A stretch of 64,000 bases of DNA from Eudorina sp. 2006-703-Eu-15 (GCA_003117195.1 BDSI01000106.1:388452-452451); one strand, 5' to 3'; shown: positions 17,670 through 29,629, numbered from the stretch's first letter. Made by a program: numbers and translations. Notes: generated by a model not told the origin, from the sequence alone.

Positions 17670-20600
17670 ATGGCCCAGCTCGCGCGAGAGGTGATCCTTG
17701 GCCAAACTAGTGCGTGCACCGACCCGCAGAGCTTTACGCGCACACAGTCATTCCGTAACTTGAGTCGAGGTAGCCGCTTGAATTTGGTTGCCGATGCGCA
17801 CAATATTGAAGTCGAGCCTCCGGTTCTCACGCCGCACGCTCAAGGGTTTTCGCAGCCGCTTCTCCCCCAGTCGATTGAGGAAGCCGATGACTTTTCAAGA
17901 CGCGTGCGACTGGGAATCAATGCATCTTGGGTCGTCAACGTTGTTCTATTTGCAGCCAAGACGGCGGCATTTGCGCTGTCCGGGTCATACGCCGTCCTTG
18001 CGTCAGCGGTGGACAGCCTGGTCGACCTCCTCAGTCAAGCTATTCTTGCAGTGGCTGAATATCAGGCAGCTAGGTAAACTTTGGTTCGGCTGTCGGGAGT
18101 GTCTGTCACTCTTTTGAGGAAACGGTTGCCCTGTTGGCCTACAGCTTTTATGTGCATTCCCAGTGACTGTGAGATTGAGAATTCCTCGCAAGCTGCCGCA
18201 ATCTTACATAGTTTTGTTCGGCTCATTTGCAGGTTCCATCAGCGGTTCCCCATCGGCCGAACACGCATGGCCGAGCTGTCGGTCCTCGCCTGCGCTTCCA
18301 TAATGTTCATCTCAACAGCGTTGGTTATCCGCGAGTCTGCGGGAAGCCTGTGGGACAACCTGCATGGTAGGTGCTGGTCGTCTGGTGCCGGCAACGACAA
18401 CCGACGTTACGGTGCAAAGTACTTGCGTGCCCGTTGGCGCTTAGCTGCAGCCAAACTGTTACTGAAGCCTCAGGACTGTCGCTTGGGCTCATTGTCCAGA
18501 TCCGGGCATGCTTGCGCAGGTCACCCGTCAACGTTGAACGTGGACTCGATGCTCATCGGGACGCTGTCAGCGGCCACCGCCCTGAAGCTAGCGCTCTACA
18601 TCTACTGCCGGGTGCTCCGTAAGAACCCCATCATGGTGCGACCGACCCGGAGGTGGGGTGACACGTGGGGGGGGGGGCCCGCCCAAGGACACCAGCCGCA
18701 GGAGAGGGACCCGGCAACGCCGGCGCGGAGCAGTGGTTGCACGGGCCGGCACCCATCTCCAGGGCCCACTGTGGCCAGCTGTGAAGGCGCAGTCGCAGGT
18801 CAGGCATTGCAGCTCGGGGCCAGGTCGGGATGCCGGCTGTTACAGGCAGAATTATGACTGCGCATGCGCATGATGTGGTGTGCGAGGCCCTGGTTCGGCG
18901 CCCGTACTCTACGAGCGCACTCGAGGGGCGCGCGCCCCCGGGCGCCGCCGCCCTGTCGCCTCCGCAGTCCCCACCCAGTGGACTGACCGCTCCCCCACCT
19001 GCCTCCGCCCGCCGGCCTGCCTGCGGACCCCCGGCCCCCACCACCACCACACCACACCCAAACACCCAGGTCGCGCTCTCCGAGGACCACCTGAACGACG
19101 TCATGTCCAACTTGGCCGCGATAGGCGGTGCGGCGGTGGCGGGCAACCTGCCCCGCTACTGGTACGTGGACCCCGCAGTGGCCATCCTGTTCTCCCTGCT
19201 CATCATTCGGAACTGGCTGGCCATCTGCTGGGAGCAGGTGGGAGCGAGGCGGGAGAGGACCGGTTCGATTTGGGTCGAGGGTCATGTGGGTCGCGCCGGG
19301 GTTTGGGGTAGGTACTCTATACCATGAATCCATGGACGGTTAGCGTGGATCCAGAACGAATCCAGAACGAAATTGAAGATAGCACCCAGACCGAACCCGT
19401 ATCGTAGGGCATGCATATCCCCCTGTACTGTGTAGGGGATGTGTGTGATGCTGTGGGCCCACAGGACACTCGGGTGCGGGTTCCGTGCTGGGAGGAGAGC
19501 GACAATGGGGCAGAGGCTGACCGGGGACCGGGTGCGACGAAGGACTGTTGACATAGGCAGATTGGCCATAAAAGGTCGCCCTGCTCGTTACATTTGCTAC
19601 CGTTGTGCCAATCTGCCATGTGAGCGGCAGCTCAGGAACGACTGAAATCTTAATGTGGCCCCGCCCCGCCCCGCCCCGCCCGGCCCGGCCCGGCCGGCGG
19701 CATGTTCTCCCACACCCGCCGCGGCCGCAGGGGCAGAAGATGATTGGGCTCGAGGCCCCCCATGAGCTGATCCAGGAGGTGGAGTACGTGACGCAGAATC
19801 ACTGTCCGGAAATGCAGGTCCGCGGCTCTAGGGGTGTAGGGTTGTCGGCACACGGGTCGGGCCCGCGGGAGGGAGCCGGAGTGTGCCGGGAACCGGCGCT
19901 GCGGTGCAGTGGGGTGAGCGACGGCGTCCGGGCAGCCGCAGCATCCGGGCATCGGTGGCACGGCGCCGCGGCAGACCGCCCAGCCCTGCGCCCGTCGCCG
20001 CGCATGGCGTCGCCCGCCATCTGTTCCATTCCGTCTTTGACTACCAGTTGCGCTGCGAGTCCTGATCCGGACCCGTTGTGGCAGGACTACCGGCGCTCGG
20101 AACCCCCCGTAGACCCATGGCGTTCTCGCGGGTCTTGCAGCCGGCAACGGCCGCACCCGCGGTCGTACCCCGTTGCTCGGACACTCTTCCGGGGCCCTTG
20201 CGCTGCCAGTCTGTGTGGCGGCCTTGCTGTCACACGACCCCGGTCTGCTCCTTGGCGGTCCCTGGCTGTCCTGCTTGTTCTTCCCACGGCGTCGTCGTCA
20301 TCGTCTCATAGCAAGAATTCATTCCTTCCTTTATTAATTCATCCACGCACGCACGCGCACCTGTGTGTGCAGCTGGACCGTGTGACTGCCTACCATCACG
20401 GCAGCCACATGGTGGTGGAGGTGGAGGTGCTGCTGCCGGCTGACATGACGGTGCGGGAATCGCACGACATCGCGCTGGCGCTGCAGCACAAGGTGGGGGG
20501 TTGGGGATGGGGATGGGGGAGGCGGGGAGTGGCGCTGCAGCACAAGGTTGAGGGTTGGGAAGGGGGGGGCGGGGAGTGGCGGTGGTGGGGCGGGAGGGCA

Positions 20601-22058
20601 GTACGGTGGCAGAGTGATACAGGAGCTGGCAACTGCACTGCAAGCAGGTGCTGGGCAAGGGGCATTTACCTGATCCAGTGGAGCAAGGGCATTGCGCTCA
20701 CCCGGTTCATGGTGGACGGTGATGGCTAGGGTATTGTCCATGCTTGGACGGATGAGACGACGTGCTCACATCAAGTCAGACCTGCTGCCGCAACAGTTGT
20801 GGCCGGATACCAGAGTCATGTGTCGGTGAAGAGGGTGAAGCCATCCAAGGGGTCGTCAGTGAAGGGCCCCCTTGGCGTTTCGCCGCCCAGCTGTGCACCA
20901 CGCCATGCCCGCGTGGACGCCAGCACATACGGTACTGGGCATGCCCGCGAGCCGGGGCTTCTGACCGCGCCTACCGATGCTTACAGGCGTTGCGCACTTG
21001 GGCGCGGTGCACCCCGAAACCGGAGGCTGTCCGTCGCCGCGCTGTGGGGCTCGAATCCGCAGTCGAGGCCGTTGCCCGTCGGACTCATAGTCGTAGGTCG
21101 TCTCTAGTCGTGGACTCAGTCCCGACCCCTCGATGGCTCCATGCGTGCGAACGCGTCAGGACGTCCTGTCTCGATTTGAACTAATGTACTTATGTTACAG
21201 TTGACTCCGCGGATCGTCGGTGGCAGCCGGAGCCTTGCAGTTCCGACTCCCTGAATTTTAAGATGGAGGCTTGCAAATCTGGCATGGTTACATGCACGGA
21301 AGCGCTTGGTGTCCCGATATCCCATCACCCACAGATCGAGGCCATCGAAAACGTGGAGAGGGCTTTCGTCCACGTGGACTATGAGCGGCGGGCCATTGAG
21401 GAGCATAAGGTACGTGCCGGCGGGGAAATGTGGAGGATGGGGCGAAGCCCCATCTGGGTCTCGAGACAAGCACGAGCTATAATACTCATATTTCGGGTGG
21501 TGGCGGGGTACTGCACGCCGTGCCGACATCATGTTGGATGACCCGCTGTAGTCATACGATGTACGACAGCGGAGATGTGTGACTAACCTGTCGCGGGTGC
21601 ACACACCCAACACACACCGGCCTCAGGTGGAGCGCAACCTGAAGCTGGGCGAGAAGGACGTCATGAAACCGCTGGCGGGCTACAACTCCTCGGGGCCCGC
21701 CTCCCCCGGCGGCCTGGGCAGCGGCCACCCGCCGCCGCCCCCGTGGGGGTTCTCGAACGACAACCACGCGGCAGCTGCGTCCTCGGCCGCCGGTCGGGTC
21801 GGTTGCAGCTGCGCGGGGGAGCGCGGCTGGGCGTACGCGGCCGGCGCCGCCGGCGGGTGCGCGGCGCCGGGCAGCCGCCGCGGGTCGGCGGCGGGTTGGG
21901 GCGGGCGGTTCGGCCGCGCAAGCGAGGGGAACGGCGTGACGCAGCCGCGAACCCGTGACGGCCTCGTGACCGCTGAGAGCGCCCCAGTGCCCGGGAGAGA
22001 TGATAACGATGAGATGGTAGGGGGTTGTTGCATCATTCCGGTGACGGAGGACGCCTGA
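17670..22058 (+). CDS. MTP: Mn-type cation diffusion facilitator (MTP), copy 1
   Basis: Six-helix proton/metal antiporter of the CDF family, expected to move Mn2+ out of the cytosol. Eight exons: 17670-18073, 18233-18366, 18520-18635, 19070-19237, 19731-19817, 20373-20492, 21335-21409 and 21627-22058, giving 511 aa. Helices 1-2 are in exon 1, 3 in exon 2, 4 in exon 3 and 5-6 in exon 4. Both metal-site motifs are DxxxD, the Mn-CDF signature: DSLVD at residues 115-119 and DHLND at 224-228. The cytosolic C-terminal domain follows (RVTAYHHGSHMVVEVEVLLP, then ERAFVHVDYE). The last exon adds a Gly/Ala/Ser-rich tail of about 130 residues absent from the plant relatives I know. The donor of exon 5 is CAG|GTCCGC, weaker than in copy 2. 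Chlamydomonas carries several such MTPs. Confidence 0.93.
20478..20552 (+). repeat. MTP: Duplicated exon-6 splice-donor module in MTP copy 1
   Basis: The end of exon 6 plus its donor, GGCGCTGCAGCACAAG|GT, recurs 54 bp downstream inside intron 6. The interval holds no stop codon in the exon 6 frame, so use of the second donor would add 18 codons and end in the same residues. A third, decayed copy of the GGGGAGTGGCG part follows. Confidence 0.8.
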
Positions 22059-22753
22059 GGCCCCGCCGGGTGGCAATACGACTTTGGCAGCTCGGCGACA
22101 GTACGATTGGGCCAACGTAGATTTTGACCAGCCAGCAGCCACGCGCGGCAGCAGTACGATTATGGCAGCAATACCAATTATATGTACGGTAGTACCATTA
22201 TACACCGGCCTTACCATTGTCGTAATCTCGTGCAGTTTGGGCGTGCGGTGCAGCTTCCTAGATGTCCTATTGACATCTTGCGTGTAGATTAATGGTGCTT
22301 ATGGAAGGGATATCGGTACGACAGGTACGGCAGCGAAGCAAACAATAATGAATTTTCCAGCATATATTGTGATATTTGCGTACAGTTTTGTCGTCCACGT
22401 TTGTCGTCCGTGTTTGTTGTTGCGGTGCCACCATGGGTTGGGTATCGGTTATTTCGCTTCATTGGACGTGGCGGCGTGCGTGCGTGTGTGCTCACGACGC
22501 CGGTGCTTCTCATGCATGGTTCTTGCCGTTCATTGGTGAGCGAAGTCCTGCGCATACCTCGGTGGCTGCGTGCTACGAGTCGATTCGTAATAATTTCGTC
22601 TGAACGTTTCCTTATGAAATGGGTTGGTTTTGGTGTTAAGCAGGATTGCGTGGGGCGGCCAAGGCCGGATAGACGGTTCGGTGGTACCTATCCGTCCTTG
22701 GGCAGCGCGGCAGGCGCGGGGCGGGCACCCCGCCCCGCATCCCACGTGCCGGT

Positions 22754-22810
22754 AGCAAGGTGAGGTAGCAAGGTGAGGTAGCAAGGTGAGGTAGCAAGGT
22801 GAGGTGGCAA
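22754..22810 (+). repeat. 13-bp minisatellite
   Basis: Four to five tandem copies of GGTGAGGTAGCAA lie about 700 bp past the stop codon of MTP copy 1. The core GGTGAGGT is also the core of the larger minisatellite in the intron of MTP copy 2. Confidence 0.85.
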
Positions 22811-23405
22811 GGCCCCCTTGATGCAACACGAGGGCTGTCGTTACCTTCGCGCAACGCCCTTCACGTGTGCGACTCGGGGGCCTGATGCGGCAGCTGAGAT
22901 AGGCTTACGGCGAAGATCTGGCATAAATCATGGACAAACAGGCAGGCAGGCAGGCATTTCTTGGCCTTCGATGTTCTAAGCAATCAGGTGCGCGAAGCGC
23001 AAATGTTCTTGTCTGTCGTCGGCAACAGTGAGGCATATCAATACTGGCCGGTTTCCGAACACTGGCTCATTCTCGGGGCTGTATGGCGCTGTGCGGATTC
23101 CCGCTGCTTCGGGACCGGTCCACAGCAGCCATGGTGTAGTCCTCATCCCCCCCATTGAGTCAGGTGCCATCCATCCGTGCGCGAGGTGGTCGCAGGCAGT
23201 GCCCAAGGGCATTTCTACGGTAGCGCTGCCGGTGATCGGCAAGGGGCCCCACCCACCCCAGCGGTCCAACGGGCTCAAGACGGCACCGGGGCAGCCTTAT
23301 ATCGCGGTGTTGCATTTTGATTGCAGTCAGCCTGGACGGTGCGCGTCACTGCACCGCTGCGGGGCCCCTCGCTCCCACTGCACCCTGGTAGGGTTGGTCG
23401 GCACC

Positions 23406-23445
23406 GATTGATCCCCTGCGCGGGGCCCGCTGTAAGATTCATCCA
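23406..23445 (+). repeat. Dispersed hairpin-TGTAA repeat, diverged copy
   Basis: GATCCCCTGCGCGGGGCCCGC is an inverted repeat followed by TGTAAGATTCATCCATCC. It fits the dispersed family in order and spacing but differs at several bases. Confidence 0.5.
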
Positions 23446-23789
23446 TCCGTTCTGTCATTCTCATGCGTCACCGTACTCATTTACGGTACTGGGGGGTCTC
23501 GGGCACGGCCGTGCGCCGCGTGGATCAAGCGGCCCCCGCGGACGCTCTGCTGCACCACTCACCCGCAGCACCCCTGCTGTCACATGTTGACACATGGCGG
23601 CTCTTCATCGTGCTTCGTGCAGCGATGTGGCACTGGGCACCGGCCCGCAAACGGGTACCCTTGGCCGCCCACTGCGGTCCCCTGAGGCGTCCCGTCCGCT
23701 GCGGGCATCCGGTGGCATCGGATGCCGTACTGGGACTGCGGGGGTTTGCGACCCACCAGCATCGCGGAACCAGTGTTGCTATCTTCCAA

Positions 23790-24230
23790 AACGGGGAAAT
23801 AGAATTCCGCAGGTTTCCGGCCTGTCGCCAGTAGCCAAAAAACCTTTGGCAGGGCAGATTTTGGGGGGCTTCCTAGGTGCCAGGAAATAAAAACCTCCGA
23901 GGCAGAGTGGAAATATTTCTGCGTGTTTCGACAGCAGGGCCACTGTTACCACAGCGACGACAGGGATTCTAAGTCCATGGAGGCCTGAAGCGCGCTTTCC
24001 TTGCGTCGCGGATGCATATGGGAGGGTAACCAGGAGTTGGGGACACGGCATTCGCGTGTGTTTTGGCGGTAGACGGGTGTACGATGCAGGATTTTTCCAG
24101 GCCTTTTTGGTAGTCTGGAAAATAGTTGGCAGGGCAGATTTCCGGCTCTCCACAGCGTCAAATAAATGAAATCTCGCAGGTTTCTTGGGGGTCCGGGAAA
24201 TAGAAAATTTCCGGCTTTTTTGCCCGTAAA
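23790..24230. repeat. Permuted imperfect repeats
   Basis: The motifs TTGGCAGGGCAGATTT (about 23846 and 24127), CGCAGGTTTC (about 23808 and 24173) and GGAAATAGAA recur in a block of about 440 bp that is more AT-rich than its surroundings. The order suggests two diverged units of about 280 bp. No coding potential is apparent. Confidence 0.45.
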
Positions 24231-24983
24231 TATTCTTTTTATTTAAGATAGCAACACTGCGCGGAACCAACCACACCCTCGCGCCCTCTGCTGCACCCGC
24301 TGGGTTTCCTTGGGGGTGGTGCCCTTGCAAGCAACCGGAGGACGAACTTCATTTCGTTCGGCCGGTGGGGCTAGGCCCAAGAGGGACGTGCGGGGCCGTT
24401 TTCATACGTAGCGAGGTTCCGATTGGAGACGCTGGGCACGTAGCCGTGGATTCTACAGCACACCAGGACCTGAAGCGCTGGCGTGACGCCACCACGTTCA
24501 TGTCACACACCATCAGCTTACTTGTGCCCGTCGCCGAAGGTTCAACTCCGCAAGGCTGGCCAGAGACGCTGCCAGCAGCTCGCGCGCCAGCGCCTCTTCG
24601 GTGGCGCACACCTCCCCGCCGCCACCGTCATATACCGCGGCGGCCCCGCCGCCGGCGCCAACGTAGCTCGTAGCAGCGGGACAGCCGCCATCCGAGGGTG
24701 CCCAAACAACGGGATGGCAGGTCGATCAGGAGCCCAGTGCAACCAGCAAGCGCCGACATGCCGGCAAGACTTAATGGCGGCCCAGTAACCGTGGTACGGC
24801 GGTGTCGTACAGCTCCTACAGGCGCAACTGAGAGCCCATTGAAGCGATGGCAGAGAAGAGCGGCGGGTCTGCGGCCAGAACCCGCTAGGTGCCGTAATTT
24901 ACACGTGGGCACAAGCGCCGTTGAGCGGTTTTGCTTGCCAGACAAAACACACTGCTGGGGCTTGCCCTTCCTGGTATACACCG

Positions 24984-25018
24984 TGGATCCCTTTGGGGTC
25001 CGCTGTAACGTTCATTCA
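24984..25018 (+). repeat. Dispersed hairpin-TGTAA repeat, copy 2
   Basis: GGATCCCTTTGGGGTCCGC is followed by TGTAACGTTCATTCA. It is nearly identical to the copy at about 31228-31262 and ends in the same ATTC-rich tail. Confidence 0.65.
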
Positions 25019-25421
25019 CTCACGTGCCATACCTCACGCCTTCTACGGCACGTGGGTCGACCCAGATGTGCGGCCGCGCAACCAAGACTCGGGTGAACGG
25101 CAGCCTTGATGCCACTTCCGCGCCATCAAGCGCCGTACAGTAGTACAGGTCGGGCAAGGGGCATTGACCCAGATCGTTATCAACGCAGATATCTTCACAA
25201 AAAAGCAGCGTCAATTCATTTCTTCAGCGGCACTGCTACGCATGCGTACCGAGTCAGAATTGTGAAACTCGGTTACGAGTTACGTCGTACGGTACTTCGG
25301 TGCCCCAACCTTGAAAATGGAATGCGTTACAGGTCTATCTGTCGACACTATCAATGAAGTGTAGTTAAAAGTTTTCCAAGTCTTCTGGGAGAAGTTCTCG
25401 ATTAATACCACTGCCATCAGC

Positions 25422-26314
25422 ATGGCTCAGCTGGCGCGAGAGGTCATTCTCGGTCAGACCAGTTCGTGCGTTGACCCTCAAAGTTTCACGCGGATACCGT
25501 TGACCCCAAGCTTAAGTCGCGAAAGTCGCGCGGGCGTAGTTGCCGATGCCCATAGCGTCGAAATCGCGCCTCCGGTTCTAACGAGAGAGCAGGCGACAGA
25601 CACCGAGAGGCTACTCCCCCAATCCAATGATGAGGTCGATGGCTTCGCAAGACGCGTGCGGCTGGGTATTAACGCATCCTGGGCCGTTAACGTGGTCCTA
25701 TTCATAACGAAGACTGCGGTTTTTTTCCTATCCGGTTCCTATGCCGTCCTTGCGTCCGCGGTGGACAGCGTAGTCGACCTTCTCAGCCAAGCTGTCCTTG
25801 CGGTGGCGGAATATCAGGCAGCCAGGTATATTCTTATCGGGCACAATACTGGGAACTCGCTTCCATGGTCTGCTCACGCCATCCCGTGAACTAAGTGTAT
25901 TCGTTTTTCAAATCCGCTTGGATAATGGTGTGCTCGCTGGATACGCAGGTTCCACCAGCAGTTCCCCATCGGCAGAACGCGCATGGCGGAGCTGTCCGTC
26001 ATCGCCTGCGCTTGCATTATGTTCATCTCAACAGCGCTGGTTATCCGCGAGTCTGTTGGGGCCTTGTGGGCAGGCCTGCATGGTGGGTGCTAGCTCGTGC
26101 TCAGTCCGACCCTCACCCCCTCGGCTCTCCGGCTGGCTCTTCCGCGCGTGCCGCACACCCAGAAGCGATCGACCGGGGCGGAGCTGCATGATTCGGACTG
26201 CATCCTATCGACAGAAACCTTTTGTATAGGTGCATGCGGCCGAAGCACTAGCGCGCATGTCCGGTGTAGCAGCGGGGTAGCATTTGCCCAGCAAGCAGGT
26301 TGCCGTGTCCGGCT

Positions 26315-26345
<31 letters not shown>

Positions 26346-29300
26346 GACGCCTACGCCCGCTGACACACAGGCCACCTGCCGCAGCTGACTGTGGACGCGG
26401 TGCTCATCGGGACGCTGTCAGCGGCCACGGTGCTGAAGCTGGCGCTCTACATCTACTGCCGGGTGCTCCGAAAGAACCCCATCATGGTGCGACCTGACAC
26501 CTGGGGGGCTAGCCTAAGGACACCGGCCGCAGGAGAGGGGCACGGGACAGAGAGATGTGCGACGAGCACCTACCGTCCCAGGCTTCACCTAGGCAGTTCA
26601 GCCCTGGAGTGGATGGCACCAGCAAACAACACGTGCCGGCCGCGGGATGTGTATGGCAGCAACCCACCGCTTGCACGCAGAACTTCAGCCGCCAACATGT
26701 ATGAACCGCATGCCTGCTTGCTTGCCCACGGCCCGCTGCCCTGCTTCCCGCCTGCCCTCCTGCGGGACACCACATCACACCCAAACACCCAGGTCGCGCT
26801 CTCCGAGGACCACCTGAACGACGTCATGTCCAACTTGGCCGCGATAGGCGGTGCGGCGGTGGCGGGCAACCTGCCGCGCTTCTGGTACGTGGACCCCGCA
26901 GCGGCCATTCTGTTCTCCCTGATCATCATCCGGAACTGGCTGGCCATCTGCTGGGAGCAGGTGGGAGCGAGGCGGGAGTCTGTGTGGGGCGCGGGTGGGT
27001 GCGAAGGTGGGAGAGGGAGGAAAATCCAGGCGGCGCGGAGGCCGACAGCGAAGGAACCGAACCTGCCCGCCATGGGGTCCCTAGGGAAAAATGAGGTTTC
27101 CGTGCTGGTGAGGTGCTGATGAGGTGCGGGTGAGGTGCTGGTGAGGTGCTGATGAGGTGCTGGTGAGGTGCGGGTGAGGTGCTGGTGAGGTGCTGGTGAG
27201 GTGCGGGTGAGGTGCTGGTGAGGTGCGGGTGAGGTGCTGGTGAGGTGCTGGTGAGGTGCGGGTGAGGTGCTGATGAGGTGCGGGTGAGGTGCTGGTGAGG
27301 TGCGGGTGAGGTGCGGGTGAGGTGCGGGTGAGGTGCTGGTGAGGTGCTGGTGAGGTGCGGGTGAGGTGCGGGTGAGGTGCTGATGAGGTGCGGGTGAGGT
27401 GCTGGTGAGGTGCGGGTGAGGTGCTGGTGAGGTGCGGGTGAGGTGCTGGTGAGGTGCGGGTGAGGTGCTGATGAGGTGCGGGTGAGGTGCTGGTGAGGTG
27501 CGGGTGAGGTGCGGGTGAGGTGCGGGTGAGGTGCTGGTGAGGTGCTGGTGAGGTGCGGGTGAGGTGCTGGTGAGGTGCGGGTGAGGTGCGGGTGAGGTGC
27601 TGGTGAGGTGCGGGTGAGGTGCTGGTGAGGTGCGGGTGAGGTGCTGGTGAGGTGCGGGTGAGGTGCGGGTGAGGTGCTGGTGAGGTGCGGGTGAGGTGCG
27701 GGTGAGGTGCGGGTGAGGTGCGGGTGAGGTGCGGGTGAGGTGCTGGTGAGGACGGAAGGAGGCAGCTCCCCGGCGGCCCCCGGGGGCCGGGGGCGACCAG
27801 GAGGAGGGACGGGTCCAGCCGGGCCGTGAAAAGCTGCTCGGCTGCTGCCGAGGGCTACCTCCGCCGGCTTCAAGGCGATGCGTGACTGCTAAAAGAATAA
27901 TCTGTGTACTGAAGGTGTGTCACCCCCCCCCTCCGAGTGAGTCCTCAGTCGGCTCGGCGTTATCGATCGTCGGGTCCTGCTCCACATACACACACACCCC
28001 GCCGCCACAGGGCCAAAAGATGATCGGGCTCGGGGCGCCCAAGGAGCTGATTGAGGCTGTTGAGGAGGTCACACATAGCCACTGCGCGGAAATGCAGGTA
28101 AGGGGAAAGGGCGGCGGCCCTGCTGCTGGGCTGTCAGGGTGGAGAGCCGGCGTGGCGGTGGGGGACCGGCCGAGAGGCGCACCGTCCTCTCGCGGTGCCG
28201 CGTGGTGGCGGCGGCCCCACCGTACGCGGCTCTGCGCCGTGCAGGGGCCGCTCACAACAGCCATCTCTCCGTCCTACAAAGGCGAGCCGCCTCTGTCGGA
28301 GCACCCGGTCTTCATGACCACCGCTGTCTAGGTGCTTTGGCTGTGAGACTTCCTGGGCTGTTGCGGTCCGCCTGGCAGGCCTGTTGATACTCGCCTGCCT
28401 TCGCCGCGCGCGCTGAATCTTTGTCTTGAGCCCTTTTTTGAGTTTTTCCCCGGGGTGCCTCTGCATTCCGCCATCCATTCCTTCCTTTATTAATTCATCC
28501 CTTCCCCCCTGTCCGCACACACGCCCGCACGCACGCACGCGCACCTGCGTGTGTGTGTGTGTGCAGCTGGACCGTGTGACTGCCTACCATCACGGCAGCC
28601 GCATGGTGGTGGAGGTGGAGGTGCTGCTGCCGGCGGACATGACGGTGCGGGAGTCGCACGACATCGCGCTGGCGCTGCAGCACAAGGTGGGGGGTTGGGG
28701 ATGTGGATGTGGGCGGGGAGTGGCGCTGCAGCACAAGGTGGGTGGGTGGGGATTGGGGGGGCCGGGGAGTGGCGCTGCAGCACAAGGTGGGTGGGTGGGG
28801 ATGTGGGGGCCGGGGAGCGGTGCAGGTGGGGCTTGAGGATTGAAGAGTAGGCAGCAGTCGGGGCATTGAGGCGGGCAGTGGCAGAAGCAGCGGGAGCCCA
28901 ACGACCCGCGCATACCCGTCCCGACAGTGAGGAGCGCACTTGCAACAGTTGGGCCGCATGCCCCCTTGACGTGCGAGTTGGGGGCGTGTGCCTACTCAGA
29001 CCCCTCAATCGTCATCCAGGCTGCCGAACCGGTCCCCCTAGGCGTCACGCTGCCCCCTTCTTGTCAATAAGAAACGCAACCCACCCCCACCGCCCCCATC
29101 CGCAACCCCCACCGGCCCCATCCGCACCCGCAGATTGAGGCCATTGAAAACGTGGAGAGGGCCTTTGTTCACGTGGACTACCAGCGCCGATCCCTCGAGG
29201 AACACAAGGTGGGTCGGCTGTGTGGGGACGGGTGGGCTTGGGGGGCGAGAGTCGCGGCTCCATTCGGGATCCATTTGGGGGGAGGTGGGGGTACCCCACT

Positions 29301-29629
29301 TGAACGGCTCAGGGACGCCATGAGAGCAGCAGAGCATGCCGTACCCGACTTCCTGTTCTGTTGTTCAGGTGGAGCGCAACCTGAAGCTGGGCGAGAAGGA
29401 CGTCATGAAACCGTTGGTCGGGATCGACTCCACCGGGCCCGCCTCGCCGGGTGCCCCCCTCAGCACCAGCCACTCGCAGCCGTCTCTGCGCGGCAATAAC
29501 GCATCGGCGTCGGCGTCGGCCGAGAGGCTGAGCGGCGGGTGCGGAAGTGACGACCCGGTCAGTCCGGCGCCCGTTGGGGGGGCGACCGCAGGCTGCCAGC
29601 CGGCGGGGGAGGGCGGGTTGGGCGGGTGA
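25422..29629 (+). CDS. MTP: Mn-type cation diffusion facilitator (MTP), copy 2
   Basis: Tandem paralogue of the gene at 17670, with the same role predicted. Eight exons: 25422-25825, 25949-26082, 26371-26486, 26793-26960, 28011-28097, 28567-28686, 29134-29208 and 29369-29629, giving 454 aa. Exons 1-7 have exactly the same lengths and phases as in copy 1; only exon 8 differs (261 versus 432 bp), giving a shorter Ser/Gly/Ala-rich tail. Both DxxxD metal-site motifs (DSVVD, DHLND), six membrane helices and the C-terminal domain motif PADMTVRESHDIALALQHK are intact. Exons 4 to 7 are almost identical between copies, whereas introns differ in length and content, pointing to a fairly recent duplication under selection or to gene conversion. 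Confidence 0.93.
26320..26345 (+). repeat. (AC)n microsatellite
   Basis: About 13 AC dinucleotides lie in intron 2 of MTP copy 2, shortly before the acceptor of exon 3. Confidence 0.95.
27106..27752 (+). repeat. 11-bp minisatellite in intron 4 of MTP copy 2
   Basis: About 58 tandem copies of GAGGTGCNGGT fill some 640 bp. The variable position is mostly T or G, and a few units carry GATGAG in place of GGTGAG. Nearly every junction between units reads GGTGAG, a good 5' splice-site core. Because 11 is not a multiple of three, the array stays open in several frames and creates a spurious 315-codon open frame on the minus strand. Confidence 0.95.
28670..28790 (+). repeat. MTP: Triplicated exon-6 splice-donor module in MTP copy 2
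   Basis: GGCGCTGCAGCACAAG|GT occurs at the true end of exon 6 (28686), again 51 bp later (28737) and again 49 bp after that (28786). The first extra donor is in frame with no stop and would add 17 codons; the second would shift the frame. Confidence 0.8.

Larger units (their letters stand above)
22059..25421. other. Intergenic between MTP paralogues
   Basis: No gene is supported in this 3.4-kb stretch. It holds a small 13-bp minisatellite (22754-22810), a block of permuted AT-richer repeats (23790-24230) and two copies of the dispersed hairpin-TGTAA repeat (about 23406-23445 and 24984-25018). The last few hundred bases should contain the promoter of MTP copy 2. No trace of a third MTP copy was seen. 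Confidence 0.5.

Noticed and set aside
21040..21060. GGGCTCGAATCCGC as a possible tRNA T-arm
   Set aside because: No acceptor stem, D arm or anticodon arm can be drawn at the right spacing, and it lies in an MTP intron.
26926..27873. A 315-codon minus-strand open frame rich in Pro, His, Thr and Ser
   Set aside because: It is the antisense reading of the 11-bp minisatellite, which stays open in several frames. It has no coding bias outside the repeat and lies in an intron of a well-supported gene.
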